From the NCBI GenBank assembly GCA_017471245.1, contig JAFUVB010000095.1, positions 1 through 40,153 on the forward strand: a stretch of DNA of 40,153 nt, given 5' to 3'. The notes under the pieces were generated by a model, which saw only the letters and a program-made list of their open reading frames with translations, did no database searches and had not been told where the DNA came from. Positions 25,165-33,968 of the stretch are shown here, piece by piece (position 1 is the stretch's first letter; each line of letters starts with the position of its first letter). The DNA is from Prevotella sp. (GTDB lineage Bacteria; Bacteroidota; Bacteroidia; Bacteroidales; Bacteroidaceae). Made by a program: the position numbers and the translations under genes.

Positions 25165-25737
25165 ATGGAGACAGAGGCACCTCTTTTTCTAACACGCGAG
25201 GAGAGATTATCATGGAACGAGGATTCTTTCCGGATGCTTTATAAGATGTATTATAAGGCACTCACCATGTATGCGCTCAATTTCGTGGAAGACAAAGACG
25301 TGGCAGAGGATATCGTGCAGGATATGTTCTTTAGCATACTCGACAAGAAGACAACCTTTGCCAACAAAAACACGCTGCATGTTTATTTGTATACTGGAGT
25401 GCGCAACCGTTCCCTCAACTACAAGAAACACCGCGAGGTGGAGAAGAGGAATCTCATGATGATAACCGATGCGGGTGAAGATGTTACAGACGATGAGGTA
25501 TATGCTCGCGAAGATATCTACCGACAGCTGTTTGAGGCAATAGACTGTCTACCCGCCCGGCAGCGAGAAGTATTCTTGTTGGCGATGGAAGGAAAGAAGA
25601 ATCAGGAGGTTGCTGAAAGATTGGGCATCAGCATCTTCACCGTGAAGGTGCAACGGCAAAGGGCAATGCAAACACTGCGCAAGCGTTTGACCGACAAGCA
25701 ATGGCTCCTGTTGTTGAATTTTTTTGTGATGGGATAA
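25165..25737 (+). CDS. ECF-type RNA polymerase sigma factor (locus C)
   Basis: A 190-residue sigma factor. Region 2 spans about residues 20-85, with FVEDKDVAEDIVQDMFFSIL. Region 4 spans about 125-175, with LPARQREVFLLAMEGKKNQE and the helix-turn-helix VAERLGISIFTVKVQRQRAM. The ATG at 25165 is chosen because the next methionine would cut into region 2. The following genes are FecR, STN-type SusC and SusD, so it is expected to be released by FecR and to activate this operon. It is only distantly similar to the locus A sigma, consistent with separate ligand specificities. Confidence 0.93.
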   Translation: METEAPLFLTREERLSWNEDSFRMLYKMYYKALTMYALNFVEDKDVAEDIVQDMFFSILDKKTTFANKNTLHVYLYTGVRNRSLNYKKHREVEKRNLMMITDAGEDVTDDEVYAREDIYRQLFEAIDCLPARQREVFLLAMEGKKNQEVAERLGISIFTVKVQRQRAMQTLRKRLTDKQWLLLLNFFVMG

Positions 25738-25805
25738 TAATTTTTTTGTTATTTGAGTAGTTCTTTTTTAGTTTGTTGTTGTCTTTGAAACAAACAGAAA
25801 GAAAA

Positions 25806-26924
25806 ATGAACGAAAAAGATCTCAATAGAATAAGGAAAGAGATAGCGGAATCTACGGATTTAACCGACCGCTATCGCATTCGTGAAAGCATCAACGAGGG
25901 CAAGGCTTGGAACTTGTTCTTAGACAAGTTCAACTCCCTATACAGGCAACATGATTCAGAGGAAAAAACTTCGCATACGGTTGTTGCCACGGACAATGGC
26001 GGGGCAAGTCGTCGGCGTTATGGACTGCTTGCCGGAAATACCATGTTGCTCCGTGTTGCAGCCGTGGCGGTGTTGATCATCGTTGGCGGGGCATTCTGGT
26101 ATCATCGCGACTATACGCGTGTCACTCCGCCGGAAATCAGTGAGGAGGTTCGGCTTGCCATGCAGCAGAGCGTGGAGAGCGGCCGCCAGGATGCCGAGGT
26201 GGAGACAATCGGTAACCGCCAATCCGTATCCATCACCCAAGAGGAGAAGGCTCTTTATCATGTTGATGACGACTTTGCCGAAAGACTTGCCGAGGCAAAG
26301 CGCATCACCACGCATCAGAGCAGGGAATTCTGGGTGACGCTTGAGGATGGGACATTGGTGCACCTTAATTATAATAGCCGTTTGATCTACCCTGAGAAGT
26401 TCGGCGACCGCCGTGACGTGATACTCGACGGCGAGGCTTATTTCATGGTTGCCAAGGACAGGAGCCGCCAGTTTGTGGTGCACACACCGCAGGGTGATGT
26501 GAAAGTGTATGGAACGGAGTTTAATGTGAATACACACAAGGAAGACAGGTGTGTAAGTGTTGTCTTGGTTAGCGGCTCTGTCGGTTTCACCTCTTGTAGC
26601 GGCAATGAGACGACTTTACAACCAGGCCAGGAGTTGACTGTAGAGAACTCGAAACTCTCTGTCAGGGGCATTGACACTGCTCCGTATGTGGCGTGGAACG
26701 AAGGCAAGTTCTCTTTTCAGGAGTGGACGCTGGAGCGCGTGATGGAGGTGATGAGCCGGTGGTATGGCTATCAAGTTATATTTGGCAATGACCAGTTGAG
26801 ACAGATAGGCATATCTGGTAAGTTAGGACGATATAACGAGGCAGAGACAACGATGGATGCCATTGCTACAATTACGGATCTGAAGATTACTATCAGTGGA
26901 AACATTATTACTATCAATCCATAA
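25806..26924 (+). CDS. FecR-family anti-sigma factor (locus C)
   Basis: A 372-residue membrane protein with an N-terminal sigma-binding region (1-75) and a membrane segment at about 77-96 (LLRVAAVAVLIIVGGAFWYH). The FecR domain (about 165-260) has EFWVTLEDGTLVHLNYNSRL and LDGEAYFMVAKD. The C-terminal DUF4974/STN-like region starts at KFSFQEWTLERVMEVMSRWY. The ATG at 25806 is preferred over an earlier one because it follows an A-rich leader and gives the normal N-terminus. It starts 68 bases after the sigma gene and 8 bases before susC. It transmits the receptor signal across the inner membrane, probably by regulated cleavage. Confidence 0.93.
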   Translation: MNEKDLNRIRKEIAESTDLTDRYRIRESINEGKAWNLFLDKFNSLYRQHDSEEKTSHTVVATDNGGASRRRYGLLAGNTMLLRVAAVAVLIIVGGAFWYHRDYTRVTPPEISEEVRLAMQQSVESGRQDAEVETIGNRQSVSITQEEKALYHVDDDFAERLAEAKRITTHQSREFWVTLEDGTLVHLNYNSRLIYPEKFGDRRDVILDGEAYFMVAKDRSRQFVVHTPQGDVKVYGTEFNVNTHKEDRCVSVVLVSGSVGFTSCSGNETTLQPGQELTVENSKLSVRGIDTAPYVAWNEGKFSFQEWTLERVMEVMSRWYGYQVIFGNDQLRQIGISGKLGRYNEAETTMDAIATITDLKITISGNIITINP

Positions 26925-26932
26925 AAACAATT

Positions 26933-29900
26933 ATGAAATTTAATTATTGTCTAAAACAAAGAATGCCGAAATTATTGTTGTTGGCGTTGCTTCTGATGTT
27001 GCCTAACATGGCAAAGGCATCAATGCCGGCTGACACAAGAGTAAGCATCGACTTTAAGTCAGCGTCTGTGACAACAGTACTGGATGCGATTCAGAAACAA
27101 ACCGGATTGGACTTTATCTACACGGCCGACTTGGCAAAGCTGTGGCCAAAGATAACAATCCGTGCCACCAAGAAGCCTGCAAAGGACGTAATAGAGCAAG
27201 TGGCAAGTATAGTTGGATGCACTTATTCGATTAAAGGTAACATTGTTACTATTCATCAACAGGTGTTGAGTGGTCGTGAGCGAGTGGTTAAGGGGTATGT
27301 GCGAGATGAGGGCGGCGACCCCTTGGTAGGTGTTCCTGTCTGTATCGGGGAGAGCCGAGTATGCACTGTTACCGATGCTGAAGGATATTACACGTTCTCC
27401 ATCCCCGTAGAGCCAATACGGTTGAAGTTTTCTTACGTAGGAATGGAGACGGTCTATCAGCAAATACCACAGGGAAACAATGAAATAACACGTAATGTGG
27501 TGATGCACTCAGACAACTCCCTTGATGAAGTGGTGGTGACAGGTTATTCAAACCTGAGAAGAAGTGACTATGTGGGCGCGCATCAGACCATCAGACCAGA
27601 CGAGATACAGCGTGGCGGTATTAACAACCTCGACCAATTGCTGCAAGGTGTCGTGCCTGGCATGACGGTAATGCAGACAACGGGTCAGGTAGGTGGTGGT
27701 ACCAAGATACGTGTACGTGGAACTTCTACCCTGTTAGGTAATCAGGAGCCTTTATGGGTCGTTGATGGTGTTATCCAGCGCGACGTGGTGGCCAACTATA
27801 ACAATGAGAACTATTTCCACTACGCAGGCGATGACACAGACATGCGCCAGATCGCGGCGAATGCCATCGCATGGCTTAATCCCAACGACGTGGAAAGCAT
27901 TACTATTCTAAAAGATGCTTCTGCAACGGCAATTTATGGCTCTGCTGCTGCAAACGGTGTTATAGTAGTGACAACGAAGAAGGCTCCTGCTGGAGGACAT
28001 GTGTCAGTAAACTATACAGGTGAACTTACTGTTGGCTTCCGCCCAACATATAATCTCTACGACCGTATGAACTCCCAGCAGCTCATGACCTTCAACCGTG
28101 AGAATATAGCTGCGGGAATGAAGTATGAGTCGTTGCCTCTTCGTCAGGGTTACTATGGTATCCTTGCTGATTTCTATGACAAGTATATTACAGCGGATGA
28201 ATTCCAACAGAAATATAATGAGATGGAGATGGCAAACACCGACTGGTACGACCTGCTTTTCCGCGATGCAATCAGCAACAGTCATGCGGTAAGTATCTCC
28301 GGTGGAACGGAGCGCATAACCAGTCGTGCATCCATAGGCTATACGAAGACAAACGGTGAGGCACGCAGAAATGACCTTAATCACTTCACCGCCAGTAGCA
28401 ACACCACCATCCGTTTCAACCATGACATTATCGCAAATGTCTTGCTGAAGGGCTCTTCACGCACGGCTAATGGCTTCGCTTACGGTGTGGATCCTTTTAG
28501 CTATGCCTATAATACAGCCCGTGTTTTCCCGGCATATAATGAGGATGGAACTTATTTCTTCCTTGGCAAGCAAGGTCGCACCAGTTACGCTACTCAGAAA
28601 GATGAGTATAACTACAATATCCTCAATGAGCTGGAGAACACTGGTAATGAGAACCGCACGAAGATCTTTGGTGCCGCCTTCGACTTGAATATCCCATTAG
28701 TATGGAATCTTCGTTTCAAAGGCTTTGCCTCATACGACTATGCTTCGACGACCCTCAAGTCGTGGGCTTCCGACCAAAGTTACTACATCAGTAATATTCG
28801 CGGCTATGAATATGGACAATTTGCGGTGAACAGCGAAGAGGAAGGCAAGTCACCCCTGCCATACGGCGGCGTTCTGCATCAGGAGGGTACGAATACCGAC
28901 AACTGGACATTCCGTGGAGACCTGATTTACGACAATCTCTTCAAGGGGCTGCATCGTGTTACACTACAGTATGGTATGGAGACACGCTCTGCCAAGATTC
29001 GCGGTAACTACTCTACCACATACGGATACATGCCGCAGCGAGGAGAAACTTTCGCAGCAGTCCCCAAGACTTTCATCTGGGGAAGTACTGCCATGGATAA
29101 CACTCTCTACGACGACATGCGGAATGCCACACAGATCATCAACCGAGAGAACAACTACCTGAGCGGTTACTTCCTCGGCGTGTACAACTATAACGACCGC
29201 TATGTCGCCAATGTCAGCGGACGTATAGACGCATCTAATCGTTTCGGTCAGGACGAGAACAAGAAGTGGCAGCCTACATGGGCAGTGGGTGCCAAATGGC
29301 GCATTGCCAACGAGCCGTTCATGAAAGAGGCACACTGGCTAAACCTCTTTGACCTCTCCGCATCCTATGGTTATCAGGGAAATGCCGTTGAGGAGGTGTC
29401 GCCACACCTTATTGCCCGCATAGCCACCTACGACAACTACCTGAAGCAATACACATCAAGCATCAAGTCGCTGCCATACGACAACCTTGGATGGGAGAAG
29501 ACAAAGACTTTCAACTTCGGCCTTGAGGCATCTATGCTCGACAATCGACTGAATGTTGATTTCAACTACTATAATAAGGGCAGTGATGTGCTGAGCCATC
29601 ATGACGTGCCTTACGAGAATGGACAAGGCACCTCCGTTATCGGTGGTATCAAGGTGCTCAACACCGGTTATGAGGTGATAGTGAACTTCATTCCTGTCCG
29701 CACCAAGGATTGGACATGGCAGGTAAGTGTGAATGCCGGTTCTGCCAGAAACACCATGGAGCGTTCTACCATCATAAATACCCTGAGCGACTTCCTCACT
29801 GGCAATGCAGTGGTAAACAACGAAGCCTACTCAACTCTTTACTCATATAAGTTCAAGGGGGTGGATCCCGAGGACGGAACCCCACTGTTCTATCTTGGTC

Positions 29901-30520
29901 AGAACGATGACGGCACCGACTTCGATGGAAAGACACAAGTTATCACGACTGACGATCCACGCGACTTCCTTGTAGCCACAGGAAAGATGCAGCCCGACTT
30001 CAACGGCGGCTTCTCAACCAGTTTGAAGTATCGTGAGTGGTCATTGAACGCGCAGTTCTCCATGTTGCTTGGTGGAAGTGGTCGCATACCATCCCTATAT
30101 GACTATAGCAACCATAACGGAGTCCCCTATCCGTTGCAGAATGTTTCGACACGCACACTGAGCCGTTGGCTGACTCCTGGGGATGAGGCAACCACCGACA
30201 TCCCTTCTGTACCTGGTCTGGGAAGAACCATTCAGTACGTTCCCTCTGAGTCGAATGTATTCAACCCGTATCAGTTGTATTACTATAGTGATGTGAACGT
30301 AGCAAAGACCGATATGATACGCTGCAACCAGCTGTCACTGACCTACGAGTTCCCACGACAGATGATGAAAAGCATCGGTGCCCAACGCATCATGCTGCGC
30401 CTGTCCCTCACAAATCCTTTCTTCATCGCATTCGACAAGAAGTGGAAGGGCATCGATCCTGAGACTGCCAACTGGCCGGTGCGTCGCATGCTCTCATTCG
30501 GAGCGAATGTAACATTCTAA
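26933..30520 (+). CDS. SusC/RagA-type TonB-dependent receptor with STN signalling domain (locus C)
   Basis: A 1195-residue outer-membrane receptor. The signal peptide covers about residues 1-30. The STN domain spans about 37-108 (VSIDFKSASVTTVLDAIQKQ). The carboxypeptidase-like domain spans about 117-195. DEVVVTGYSNL follows, then the plug (LWVVDGVIQRD, ITILKDASATAIYGSAAANG) and a barrel to the terminal FGANVTF. Unlike the locus A receptor, its composition is even along its length. It is encoded 8 bases after fecR and 27 bases before the SusD start, so the four genes form one unit. The substrate is unknown. The locus has no carbohydrate-active enzymes, and the downstream ABC module sets it apart. 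Confidence 0.95.
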   Translation: MKFNYCLKQRMPKLLLLALLLMLPNMAKASMPADTRVSIDFKSASVTTVLDAIQKQTGLDFIYTADLAKLWPKITIRATKKPAKDVIEQVASIVGCTYSIKGNIVTIHQQVLSGRERVVKGYVRDEGGDPLVGVPVCIGESRVCTVTDAEGYYTFSIPVEPIRLKFSYVGMETVYQQIPQGNNEITRNVVMHSDNSLDEVVVTGYSNLRRSDYVGAHQTIRPDEIQRGGINNLDQLLQGVVPGMTVMQTTGQVGGGTKIRVRGTSTLLGNQEPLWVVDGVIQRDVVANYNNENYFHYAGDDTDMRQIAANAIAWLNPNDVESITILKDASATAIYGSAAANGVIVVTTKKAPAGGHVSVNYTGELTVGFRPTYNLYDRMNSQQLMTFNRENIAAGMKYESLPLRQGYYGILADFYDKYITADEFQQKYNEMEMANTDWYDLLFRDAISNSHAVSISGGTERITSRASIGYTKTNGEARRNDLNHFTASSNTTIRFNHDIIANVLLKGSSRTANGFAYGVDPFSYAYNTARVFPAYNEDGTYFFLGKQGRTSYATQKDEYNYNILNELENTGNENRTKIFGAAFDLNIPLVWNLRFKGFASYDYASTTLKSWASDQSYYISNIRGYEYGQFAVNSEEEGKSPLPYGGVLHQEGTNTDNWTFRGDLIYDNLFKGLHRVTLQYGMETRSAKIRGNYSTTYGYMPQRGETFAAVPKTFIWGSTAMDNTLYDDMRNATQIINRENNYLSGYFLGVYNYNDRYVANVSGRIDASNRFGQDENKKWQPTWAVGAKWRIANEPFMKEAHWLNLFDLSASYGYQGNAVEEVSPHLIARIATYDNYLKQYTSSIKSLPYDNLGWEKTKTFNFGLEASMLDNRLNVDFNYYNKGSDVLSHHDVPYENGQGTSVIGGIKVLNTGYEVIVNFIPVRTKDWTWQVSVNAGSARNTMERSTIINTLSDFLTGNAVVNNEAYSTLYSYKFKGVDPEDGTPLFYLGQNDDGTDFDGKTQVITTDDPRDFLVATGKMQPDFNGGFSTSLKYREWSLNAQFSMLLGGSGRIPSLYDYSNHNGVPYPLQNVSTRTLSRWLTPGDEATTDIPSVPGLGRTIQYVPSESNVFNPYQLYYYSDVNVAKTDMIRCNQLSLTYEFPRQMMKSIGAQRIMLRLSLTNPFFIAFDKKWKGIDPETANWPVRRMLSFGANVTF

Positions 30521-30547
30521 GTAATGACCCAAAAAATATATAAAAAC

Positions 30548-31993
30548 ATGACAAATAAGATATATATAGCACTCTGTGCTGCCGCGATGGCACTCGCCGT
30601 CAGCAGTTGCGGCGACTTCCTCGAAGAGAAGTCACAAGATGAGTTGATTCCCTCATCGGCACAGGATCTCAGCGAATTGCTAATGGGAGTAGGCTATCCT
30701 TGGGGTAACGACCACGGCATCGATTACCTTTACCTGATGGACGACAACGTAGCGGCCAACTACGACATCTCCTCAGAATCCACCTATACGTGGATGTCAA
30801 GACTCTTTGCTGCCTTTACTTGGCAGCCGAACATGGCCGACCTCCCCGAGACTGCGACAGGTCTTGAAGGTGAGAACAACTCTTACAATCTTTGTTATAC
30901 GCGCATCATGGGCTGTAATGCCGTCCTTGACCAGATTGATGAGGCTTCCGGTAATACTGAGTCGCGCAATAAAGTGAAAGCAGAAGCCCTTGCTCTTCGC
31001 AGCTACTGGTATTTCTACCTTATAAACCTGTATGGCGAGCCATATACCGACAACCCGCAGTCTCCTGGTGTTCCCTTGAAGCTTAAGGTTGCCATTGAGG
31101 AGAACAGCATTGCTCGCAACACCGTTGCCGAGTGCTACGACCGTATCGTCAGTGACATAACAGAGGCTATCTCCCTCATGGGTAGCAACACTGGTGTTAC
31201 GACAGACTATCACATTAACGTACCGGCCATGTACACATTGTTGTCACGTTATTACTTGTACATGGGTCAGTGGGAGAAGTGTGCCAGTGCGGCAAGCGAA
31301 GCCATCCGACTCAATCCAGCCTTGCTCGACATGACGACTCTCAGCTCTGCTTTCGAGATACCTGTCAACTCCTTCAAGAACCCGGAGACACTGTGGCAGT
31401 TCGGCAACGCGGAGTACGAAACCTATATCAGCTACGACCTGCACTTCAATCTGTCGGAGTCGCTGCTTAGCTGCTATGATGCAGCAGACAACCGACTGAA
31501 CGTGTTCTACAGTCAGGCATCTCGCACTGACTGGAGTACTGGAGAGATGGCGCAGGGTTTTGTGGTGTATAAGCATGACAGCGACTGGAACAATGTTAGT
31601 CCGGGCAGTGCGGTACGCATCGCAGAGGCATACTTGAACCGTGCAGAGGCTCTGGTACGCCAGAACAAGACAGAGGCTGTAAACGACATCAACAGACTGC
31701 GCCGTAACAGGATTATCGGATATGTCGATGTCAGCAGCGTGACCCTCGACGAGGTGCTCCTTGAACGCCGTCGTGAGCTGTCGTTCGACTATCCCCGGTG
31801 GTTCGACCTTCGTAGAACAAACAAACCTGCCATAGAGCATGTTTGGAAGAGTAGCGCTACGTCCACTGCCGTCACCTACACACTCCGCGAGAACGACACG
31901 ATGTACACATTACCTATTCCCGGCGAGAGTCTGTCGCACAACACCGCACTTACCCAGAACAGCTCAGCCAACTCTGGTACCCGTGCGAATTAA
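30548..31993 (+). CDS. SusD/RagB-family surface lipoprotein (locus C)
   Basis: A 481-residue lipoprotein. The ATG at 30548 gives MTNKIYIALCAAAMALAVSS with the lipidated cysteine next (CGDFLEEKS); an ATG at 30524 would add 8 residues. SusD hallmarks: VKAEALALRSYWYFYLINLY, PAMYTLLSRYYLYMGQWEKC, RIAEAYLNRAEALVRQNKTE, LLERRRELSFDYPRWFDLRR and the final YTLPIPGESLSHN. It should capture ligand on the cell surface and deliver it to the SusC of this locus. The stop codon shares a base with an ATG for the next gene (TAATG), pointing to coupled translation. Confidence 0.95.
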   Translation: MTNKIYIALCAAAMALAVSSCGDFLEEKSQDELIPSSAQDLSELLMGVGYPWGNDHGIDYLYLMDDNVAANYDISSESTYTWMSRLFAAFTWQPNMADLPETATGLEGENNSYNLCYTRIMGCNAVLDQIDEASGNTESRNKVKAEALALRSYWYFYLINLYGEPYTDNPQSPGVPLKLKVAIEENSIARNTVAECYDRIVSDITEAISLMGSNTGVTTDYHINVPAMYTLLSRYYLYMGQWEKCASAASEAIRLNPALLDMTTLSSAFEIPVNSFKNPETLWQFGNAEYETYISYDLHFNLSESLLSCYDAADNRLNVFYSQASRTDWSTGEMAQGFVVYKHDSDWNNVSPGSAVRIAEAYLNRAEALVRQNKTEAVNDINRLRRNRIIGYVDVSSVTLDEVLLERRRELSFDYPRWFDLRRTNKPAIEHVWKSSATSTAVTYTLRENDTMYTLPIPGESLSHNTALTQNSSANSGTRAN

Positions 31994-32028
31994 TGTCATA
32001 TCTAACAACAATCAAACGAACGACAATT

Positions 32029-32964
32029 ATGAAATATCATGCATATCAATATATCGTAGGCATCGCCATAGCAGTACTCACTGTTACAGCATGTAGCAGC
32101 AACGATGACGAGCTGGGAAGTCCCACAAAGGTAGAGTTCGACTTCAGCATACCTCAGGGTCTTGCCGATGCTGCCACAGATAACCGTATCGTGGAACTAT
32201 ACAATAAGTACAACACGTACTTCCTCTATGAATACACTAATGAGCAGGTAACATTCGGATTTCAGTCGGGAGGCAGTAACATGCTCAACGAACTCGACAT
32301 TAGCAAGCCCGAAATCAACTACGTAGGCAAGGAACTGGATCTTATCCAGAAGACATTCCTTGATTTCTATCCCGATGACTTCCTGAAGAAGAACCTGCCG
32401 TTCAAGGTATATCTTGCAAAAGACATCGTATGGAACACACCTTGGGGAATGACGGCCTATTGGGCCGCTACCACGGGTGACAACTGCTTGATCTGCGCAT
32501 GGTGCGACAACAGGTTGGAGAGTCTTACGGAGCAGCAATACTACGATTTCTTCGACTATGTGAACCGTAACTATCTCACATGGCTTATCAATGGTGGTAA
32601 ACTGGCGTTTCCCGACGCTTTCTTCAACGTATCAGACTACACACAGGAGATTTACAACGGATGGAATAGCTACATTTATCCCGACGAGTGTCATGTAGAA
32701 TGGGTATATATACCCGAGGCTCAGGTACTCGAGGCTGGATTCTTAGACAGTAACTATACCTGGAATGCCTCCCAGAGCAGGAGCACCGATATAGAGAACT
32801 ACCTTAAATACATGCGCTACTTCGCGCCTGACTCCGAGCAGTGGCAGTATTACCTGTCGTTCCCGAAAGTGAAAGAGAAGTATGATATATTACGTAATTT
32901 CATGATTGCCACATACGGATGGGATCCCGCCAAGTTAGGTGCGGTCAGTTTCCCCTCCAATTAA
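32029..32964 (+). CDS. Zincin-like lipoprotein related to putative zinc-binding metallopeptidases, HExxH missing
   Basis: A 311-residue lipoprotein: MKYHAYQYIVGIAIAVLTVT, then ACSSN with the lipidated cysteine. An alternative ATG at 31993 overlaps the susD stop. The body follows the layout of PF15890-type metallopeptidase lipoproteins that accompany susD: an early FLYEYTNEQVTF strand, FLKKNLPFKVYLAKDI, the peptidase helix region, and a C-terminal KYDILRNFMIATYGWDPAKL. At the expected zinc site, where relatives have HExxH before a '..yP.eF..vs' stretch, this protein reads YLTWLINGGKLAFPDAFFN, without the histidines or glutamate. It is therefore probably a non-catalytic relative that binds rather than cuts. 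Family assignment is from remembered pattern. Confidence 0.65.
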   Translation: MKYHAYQYIVGIAIAVLTVTACSSNDDELGSPTKVEFDFSIPQGLADAATDNRIVELYNKYNTYFLYEYTNEQVTFGFQSGGSNMLNELDISKPEINYVGKELDLIQKTFLDFYPDDFLKKNLPFKVYLAKDIVWNTPWGMTAYWAATTGDNCLICAWCDNRLESLTEQQYYDFFDYVNRNYLTWLINGGKLAFPDAFFNVSDYTQEIYNGWNSYIYPDECHVEWVYIPEAQVLEAGFLDSNYTWNASQSRSTDIENYLKYMRYFAPDSEQWQYYLSFPKVKEKYDILRNFMIATYGWDPAKLGAVSFPSN

Positions 32965-32968
32965 AACG

Positions 32969-33031
32969 TTTCCTACGACTAAAAGAAGTGTTTTCGTTAG
33001 TCTAAAACAGTGTTCCAGTTATAAAACATTG
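32969..33031. repeat. Degenerate 22-base tandem repeat upstream of the ABC ATPase
   Basis: Three units: 32969-32990, 32991-33012 and a 19-base unit 33013-33031. Each runs from a TTCC or TTTC start through a TAAAA core to AGTG or ATTG. They begin inside the AAAACGTTTCCT block just after the zincin-like gene. A similar array occurs at 39949-40014. Confidence 0.55.
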
Positions 33032-33038
33032 AATTGAT

Positions 33039-33968
33039 ATGAGTAATCTCGTTGAAGTGAATAATCTATCACACCGTTACTATACCCAGTGGGCAATCCG
33101 TGACATTAACTTCGAAATAAACAATCGCGGAGTCTATGGACTGCTGGGCAGTAACGGCGCGGGAAAGAGTACCACAATGAATATAATGTGTGGCGTACTC
33201 AGTCAGACAGAAGGCGATGTGCTTATCAATGGTATCAATACAAAAGAGAACCCCATAGGTGCCAAGATGTCACTTGGCTTCCTGCCGCAGAAGCCACCGC
33301 TCTATCTCGACCTGACGGTAGAGGAGTATCTCACTCATTGTGCCATGCTTCGCCGCATGGAGTCGAAGACAATCAAGAAAGCGGTTGAAGAAGTGATGGA
33401 GCGTTGTCGTATAGCTCATTTCGCCAAGAGGTTGCTGCGTAACCTCTCTGGTGGCTATCAGCAGCGTGTAGGTATAGCACAGGCAATCATTCATAATCCT
33501 GCATTAGTGGTATTCGATGAACCTACCAATGGCTTAGATCCCGTTCAAATCCTCGAGATACGCAAACTTATCAACGAGATAGCACAGGACCGAGCGGTGC
33601 TCGTCTCTACACATATCTTGCAAGAGGTGCAAGCCACTTGTGAGCATATATTCATGATTGAGCGTGGCAATATGGTTTTTCATGGCACACTGGAGGAGTT
33701 CGACAATCAGGTGCAGCCCGACTCACTACTTGTGGAGACTGGGCATCCGGTAGACATGGAACAGCTGAAGGCATTGCCAGGCCAGAAACTGATTACCCGA
33801 CAAGGCGACTGCCGCTACCGGATCAGTTATACCGACAAAGAAACGCTTTGTCGTGCTATTGTAGAAATGTCGCTGGCTCTTAACTGGGACTTGAAGGAAC
33901 TTACCCCGGAGCGGCAGTCGCTCGACGTGGTGTTCGCGAAGTTGTCTGGTAAAACACTGGAGGTATGA
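33039..33968 (+). CDS. ABC transporter ATP-binding protein, GldA-like
   Basis: A 309-residue ATPase with all motifs: Walker A GSNGAGKST (about 37-45), Q-loop in LGFLPQKPPLY, signature LSGGYQQRVGIAQA, Walker B LVVFDEPTNGLD and the switch histidine in VLVSTHILQE. The C-terminal about 80 residues form the extra domain usual in the ABC-2/GldA type. Its stop overlaps the ATG of the next gene by 4 bases, tying it to the two membrane fusion proteins. It should power an ABC-2-type transporter made by them. The direction of transport cannot be read from sequence; family members mostly act as exporters or in envelope machines. Confidence 0.93.
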   Translation: MSNLVEVNNLSHRYYTQWAIRDINFEINNRGVYGLLGSNGAGKSTTMNIMCGVLSQTEGDVLINGINTKENPIGAKMSLGFLPQKPPLYLDLTVEEYLTHCAMLRRMESKTIKKAVEEVMERCRIAHFAKRLLRNLSGGYQQRVGIAQAIIHNPALVVFDEPTNGLDPVQILEIRKLINEIAQDRAVLVSTHILQEVQATCEHIFMIERGNMVFHGTLEEFDNQVQPDSLLVETGHPVDMEQLKALPGQKLITRQGDCRYRISYTDKETLCRAIVEMSLALNWDLKELTPERQSLDVVFAKLSGKTLEV

